Of a stretch of DNA of 9,158 nucleotides, positions 6,490-9,158 are shown in pieces. The notes below the pieces were generated by a model. It was not told where the DNA came from, ran no database searches, and saw only the letters and a program-made list of their open reading frames with translations. The stretch covers positions 1-9,158 of the forward strand of contig NVVB01000011.1 of NCBI GenBank assembly GCA_002402085.1, in the 5' to 3' direction. The position numbers were made by a program, and so were the translations under genes. Position 1 is the stretch's first letter. The number at the start of each line of letters is the position of its first letter. The DNA comes from Gammaproteobacteria bacterium (GTDB taxonomy: Bacteria > Pseudomonadota > Gammaproteobacteria > Pseudomonadales > UBA3067).

Positions 6490-7251
6490 ATGCCTGAGCC
6501 AGTATCGCCCGAAAAAAGCCTAAGCTTTCAATTTAATTGGAAACTAACTGTCTTCGTTGCACTAATGCTACCTTGCTTAATAAAGCTTGGTTTTTGGCAA
6601 CTGGATCGTGCAGATGAAAAGCGGGTTGTGCAGACTGTCTTTAAGTTACGTCAAGCAGAGCAACCCGCTCCAATTGAGTCACTGAACAACCTAGAATCGG
6701 CTGCCCTTAAGTCCGTGAGGGTATCTTTAAAAGGTCGCTTTAGCAATTCGAAGCACATCCTGCTCGACAACAAAATTCACCACGCTAGGTTTGGCTATGA
6801 AGTAGTAAGCCCTTTTACACTCAGCGCCAACGGTCAGACCGTGTTAGTGAATCGAGGCTGGATCCAAGGCAATACAGACCGCCGAATATTTCCAAGCATC
6901 ACGCCCGTCGAAGGCGAGCAATCCATCAATGGGGTGATTTACATTCCCTCTAAAACCCCTTTTTCCGTGGGCACCACTGAGCTGACAGACTCATGGCCCA
7001 AGCGCGTTCCGTTTATCATTCAAGAAGACTTCCAAACATATTTTGGCACGTCACTTTATCCCTACCAAATACACATTGACGAGAACCAGGCGGGCACCCT
7101 ACAACGCAACTGGTTAACCATCTCCGTCAAACCTGAAAAACACACAGGCTATGCCGTGCAATGGTTTGCTATGGCATTCACGCTGGCACTTTTGTACCTT
7201 ATTTTCAGCACCAATATTTTCGACCGATTTCGAAGTAAACAAGTTAAATAA
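6490..7251 (+). CDS. SURF1 family cytochrome oxidase biogenesis protein
   Basis: SURF1 (Shy1) proteins act in the inner membrane in heme a handling and assembly of aa3-type oxidase subunit I. The protein has the family pattern of two helices flanking a periplasmic domain. The N-terminal helix (about 18-38) ends in the conserved GFWQLDRADEKR (34-45). The periplasmic part contains VLVNRGWIQGN (118-128), and the C-terminal helix (about 221-240) begins in the conserved HTGYAVQWFAMA, with H218, Y221 and W225. The length of 253 residues is usual. No strong ribosome binding site precedes the ATG (only GAG, 3 bases upstream), so translation may be modest. It lies downstream of coxC on the same strand, with the twin-TM gene on the other strand between them. 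Confidence 0.94.
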   Translation: MPEPVSPEKSLSFQFNWKLTVFVALMLPCLIKLGFWQLDRADEKRVVQTVFKLRQAEQPAPIESLNNLESAALKSVRVSLKGRFSNSKHILLDNKIHHARFGYEVVSPFTLSANGQTVLVNRGWIQGNTDRRIFPSITPVEGEQSINGVIYIPSKTPFSVGTTELTDSWPKRVPFIIQEDFQTYFGTSLYPYQIHIDENQAGTLQRNWLTISVKPEKHTGYAVQWFAMAFTLALLYLIFSTNIFDRFRSKQVK

Positions 7252-7327
7252 ACCCTACAGCAAGGCCATCTGCGCTATCCATTGCGGATTGTAAAAGGCT
7301 TCAACGTTCATAACACAGGCTCTATTC

Positions 7328-7945
7328 ATGACTGAGATCACCATTGACCCAAAGCAACGCCGCAATAATCGCATTAAATTAATATGCCTTATCGCACTGC
7401 CAGTGATTACCGTAGTGCTATCTACCGCTATGTTTAAAACCGGCATTGGCCTGCCCAGCGGCACTAAAAACAAAGGCACGCTAATACAACCGCCTCAGCA
7501 AATCGAAGACTTGTCCTTTACCACGCAAGGCGGAAACCCCTTCGATTACAAGCCAGGTTCCAAATGGAGCCTTATTCTGCCTAGCTACGGTGACTGCAAC
7601 GAGGCTTGCGAACAACGTCTTTTCCTGACCCGCCAAGTGCATGTATTACTCGGCAAAAACGCCGGTGCGGTACGCCGTTTCTACGTCAACATCGGGGCTG
7701 AGCTAAGCACTCAAGCGCTGGAACAACTCGCAACCGAGCACCCTAAATTAAAAGTGATTAATTCGACTCAAGAAAACTTTAAGACGTTTTCTGACACCCT
7801 AGCGATAGAAGACAAGATGCTGTCGGAAACTTTCTTTTTAGTCGATCCGAGGGGGTTTATCATGATGTATTACACAGACCAAAATACAGACAAAGAATTA
7901 ATTAAGGACCTAAAGTTCTTAATTACTAAATCTGGCGGGCACTAA
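7328..7945 (+). CDS. SCO-like, membrane-anchored thioredoxin-fold protein of the cox cluster
   Basis: A 205-residue protein with a basic N-terminus, one membrane helix at about 17-36 and a periplasmic domain resembling the thioredoxin/SCO fold. SWSLILPSYG-like strand residues lead into C90-NEA-C94, the CxxxC spacing used by SCO copper chaperones, and LSETFFLVDPRGFIMMYY (165-182) resembles the SCO strand before the C-terminus. The proline after the second Cys and the downstream copper-ligand His of SCO proteins are not visible, so it may be a thiol-disulfide protein or a divergent copper factor. Homologues sit next to SURF1 in Pseudomonas-type cox clusters, suggesting a role in oxidase assembly. 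The ATG has no clear ribosome binding site; the 76-base gap after SURF1 holds nothing notable. Confidence 0.75.
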   Translation: MTEITIDPKQRRNNRIKLICLIALPVITVVLSTAMFKTGIGLPSGTKNKGTLIQPPQQIEDLSFTTQGGNPFDYKPGSKWSLILPSYGDCNEACEQRLFLTRQVHVLLGKNAGAVRRFYVNIGAELSTQALEQLATEHPKLKVINSTQENFKTFSDTLAIEDKMLSETFFLVDPRGFIMMYYTDQNTDKELIKDLKFLITKSGGH

Positions 7946-7966
7946 AACCTCGCGGCGCGATGTACT

Positions 7967-8008
7967 AAGCCCCTATCACTAAGCCCCTATCACTACGCCC
8001 CTATCATT
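7967..8008. repeat. Three tandem copies of a 14-bp repeat
   Basis: The unit AAGCCCCTATCACT occurs at 7967-7980 and, identically, at 7981-7994. A third copy with two changes (ACGCCCCTATCATT) is at 7995-8008, and the first bases of a further unit may follow (ACGGCC). The repeat starts 22 bases after the stop of the SCO-like gene and sits between convergent genes. It may have arisen by replication slippage; no binding protein is known for it. Confidence 0.85.
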
Positions 8009-8022
8009 ACGGCCGTAGAACC

Positions 8023-8057
8023 TTGCCCTTAGGCCTTACTTCTCTATCTAAGGGCAA
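8023..8057. terminator. 10-bp perfect stem hairpin between convergent genes
   Basis: TTGCCCTTAG (8023-8032) is exactly complementary to CTAAGGGCAA (8048-8057) around a 15-base loop. It lies between the ends of the SCO-like gene (plus strand) and the GNAT gene (minus strand), where a bidirectional terminator is expected. It lacks a T-run on either side, so Rho-independent termination is doubtful; it may instead protect 3' ends. Confidence 0.45.
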
Positions 8058-8121
8058 ACTCCTTCAGCCTCCAAAGTAGATCGACCCCAAGCACAAAAGA
8101 CTCAGTTCAACTAACGGTTTT

Positions 8122-8571
8122 TCAAAACTCAAATTTTAGCAGCACTTTATCAATACACTGAATACCGTTTTCAACAATAGGTTCTGGATAACCCGCAAAA
8201 AACCCAGGGATTATCTTAAAAAATCTAAAGCCACATTTTTGATACAGCGCCATCTGAGACAAGCTTGAATTCCCAGTGCCTACAACTAAAGAATCTGCAC
8301 CAGATTCTTTCGCCATGACTTTGACCTCAGCGATAAGCGCTTTCGCGATGCCTTGGCCTTGCCAGTCAGATTCAACGGCAATATTTCTAAGCTCTTGCTG
8401 TTGATTGCACCCAGTAATAACAGCCACTCCAACCACCCGCGCTAAATCCATCGCCACCAGAACACGGGCTGTTTTTATATAGCCCAGCAATTCGGCCTCA
8501 TTGGGGTCGGCAGTGAGTAGCAAAGTCAAAATATCAGGCGTAATGTGTCCACTGTATTGCTGAATATTCAT
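8122..8571 (-). CDS. GNAT family N-acetyltransferase
   Basis: A 149-residue acetyl-CoA-dependent N-acetyltransferase, cytosolic by appearance. The acetyl-CoA pyrophosphate-binding motif A is seen as VESDWQGQGIAKALI, with the Q/RxxGxG/A core QGQGIA at 71-76. It is preceded by the strand LRNIAV and followed by the motif B region ALYQKCGFRFF (109-118). The C-terminal pattern YPEPIVENGIQCIDKVLL (128-145) is typical of small PaiA/YvbK-like acetyltransferases. The substrate cannot be told. The frame extends to a TTG at 8604, but the ATG at 8571 gives a normal family N-terminus. Neither start has a good ribosome binding site. It is convergent with the cox cluster and has no evident link to it. Confidence 0.9.
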   Translation of the reverse strand: MNIQQYSGHITPDILTLLLTADPNEAELLGYIKTARVLVAMDLARVVGVAVITGCNQQQELRNIAVESDWQGQGIAKALIAEVKVMAKESGADSLVVGTGNSSLSQMALYQKCGFRFFKIIPGFFAGYPEPIVENGIQCIDKVLLKFEF

Positions 8572-9030
8572 AATGTATAAAAAAGTCGTATATTTACTTA
8601 ACAAAATTCAGGCGCTTTCAACGGGGGTTCCTAGCAAACGCACAAGTACGCAGTGCTCGGTAATTGTCATCATACATACAGCCCCCATAAACGCCATTAA
8701 ACCCCAGACTTTTATAGCCCTCCAATTGAAAAAGATTGAGAAAAACCTTAAATACCCAGCACAAACTATTTAACAATCTAAAATAATAACGATTCAAAGG
8801 CAGACGAATAAGGACAGCGCTATCCGTAGCGACAGAGTATAAGTGGCCACTTGTGAACAGAAATAAGCACCCTACGCCAAAACCCATATTTACCGCTTGT
8901 TTGCGGGCAAGATAGGCTTATATACTGAATCTCGGTGATTAAGAATCTGGGGCAGAATAATGCGTACATTTAAAAACCCTGATTCTCTACAAATAAAAAA
9001 TACACTATAACGCCTACGACGGAGCGCTCC
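8572..9030. other. Gene-poor intergenic region before the methyltransferase
   Basis: I see no supportable gene in these 459 bases. Frames at 8618-8887 (minus) and 8573-8773 (plus) overlap each other and lack ribosome binding sites and recognisable domains. An imperfect inverted repeat pairs AGAATC (8942-8947) with GATTCT (8981-8986), extended by GGG/CCC across a T/T mismatch. A small CCGC/GCGG stem lies at about 8893-8906. A promoter candidate for the downstream gene is listed separately. Confidence 0.5.
8897..8926 (+). promoter_or_regulatory. Candidate promoter for the downstream methyltransferase gene
   Basis: TTGTTT (8897-8902) and TATACT (8921-8926) are separated by 18 bp and resemble a sigma-70 promoter (3/6 and 5/6 matches). 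Transcription would begin about 100 bases before the ATG at 9031. The leader would contain the AGAATC/GATTCT inverted repeat. Tentative. Confidence 0.3.
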
Positions 9031-9158
9031 ATGAGTCTATATGATAAACACGTACTGCCAAAATTTATAAATTTGGCCTGTGGAACCAAACCCATAAGTT
9101 ATCAACGAAAAAAAGTAGTCCCCCAAGCCAGCGGGCGCGTGTTGGAGATCGGCATTGG
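9031..9158 (+). CDS. Class I SAM-dependent methyltransferase, N-terminal fragment (cut by window end)
   Basis: Only the first 42 codons are in the window. The peptide starts MSLYDKHVLPKFINLACG and continues through a basic stretch (YQRKKVVPQASG) to RVLEIGIG. That last stretch is the start of motif I, the Gly-rich SAM-binding loop after a beta strand, where E39 and G40-I-G42 can be seen. The N-terminal layout (YDKxVLPxxINLACG, then REKVVP-like, then GRVLEIGIG) is that of small bacterial methyltransferases often annotated as phosphatidylethanolamine N-methyltransferase-like or simply class I methyltransferases. The substrate is not determinable. GGAG at 9021-9024 lies 6 bases before the ATG, supporting this start. 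Confidence 0.85.
   Translation, partial: MSLYDKHVLPKFINLACGTKPISYQRKKVVPQASGRVLEIGI

Noticed and set aside
8618..8887. 89-codon minus-strand frame
   Set aside because: No ribosome binding site, no family resemblance, aromatic-rich composition from an A/T-rich region, and overlap with another spurious frame.
9021..9030. GGAGCGCTCC palindrome covering the methyltransferase ribosome binding site as a riboregulator
   Set aside because: With a minimum loop it can pair only three bases in the RNA, too weak to hide the site; the palindrome is short enough to be chance.

Overview
The window looks like a piece of a marine-type gammaproteobacterial chromosome. The cox gene order (coxB with a fused cytochrome c domain, coxA, ctaG, coxC, then an oppositely oriented twin-transmembrane gene, SURF1 and a thioredoxin-like gene), the Pseudomonas-like PpnP sequence and the moderate GC content all point to Gammaproteobacteria. 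The order or genus cannot be fixed from the sequence.

Layout. (1) Positions 1 to about 490 are strikingly T-poor and purine-rich and look unlike the rest. They abut, without a normal bacterial start region, a ppnP gene (nucleoside phosphorylase) whose first few codons are missing. This is probably a chimeric or foreign junction. (2) On the minus strand lies a small three-helix membrane protein of unknown function, with a consensus -10 box and a 16-bp perfect palindrome just upstream. (3) A roughly 630-bp intergenic region holds a long imperfect hairpin with a perfect 13-bp outer stem and leads into the oxidase operon. (4) Positions 1907-6197 are coxB-coxA-ctaG-coxC, encoding the CuA/cytochrome c subunit, the heme-copper catalytic subunit, the CuB-insertion chaperone and subunit III of a caa3/aa3-type terminal oxidase. 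A perfect 11-bp hairpin separates ctaG from coxC. (5) Positions 6205-7945 hold a DUF2909-like twin-TM gene on the minus strand, SURF1 (heme a insertion) and a SCO-like thioredoxin-fold protein on the plus strand. (6) Positions 7946-8121 carry three tandem 14-bp repeats and a 10-bp stem hairpin, where heme a synthesis genes (ctaA/ctaB) sit in related clusters but are absent here. (7) A GNAT acetyltransferase follows on the minus strand, then a gene-poor 460-bp stretch, then the first 42 codons of a class I SAM-dependent methyltransferase that runs off the end.

Together the central genes build and assemble one cytochrome c oxidase: the structural subunits, copper delivery to CuB (CtaG), heme a handling (SURF1), and a possible thiol/copper factor for CuA (the SCO-like protein). 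No clearly new defence, mobile or biosynthetic system is visible. The most unusual parts are the foreign-looking left end, the palindromic and hairpin elements, and the gene encoded antisense inside the oxidase cluster.
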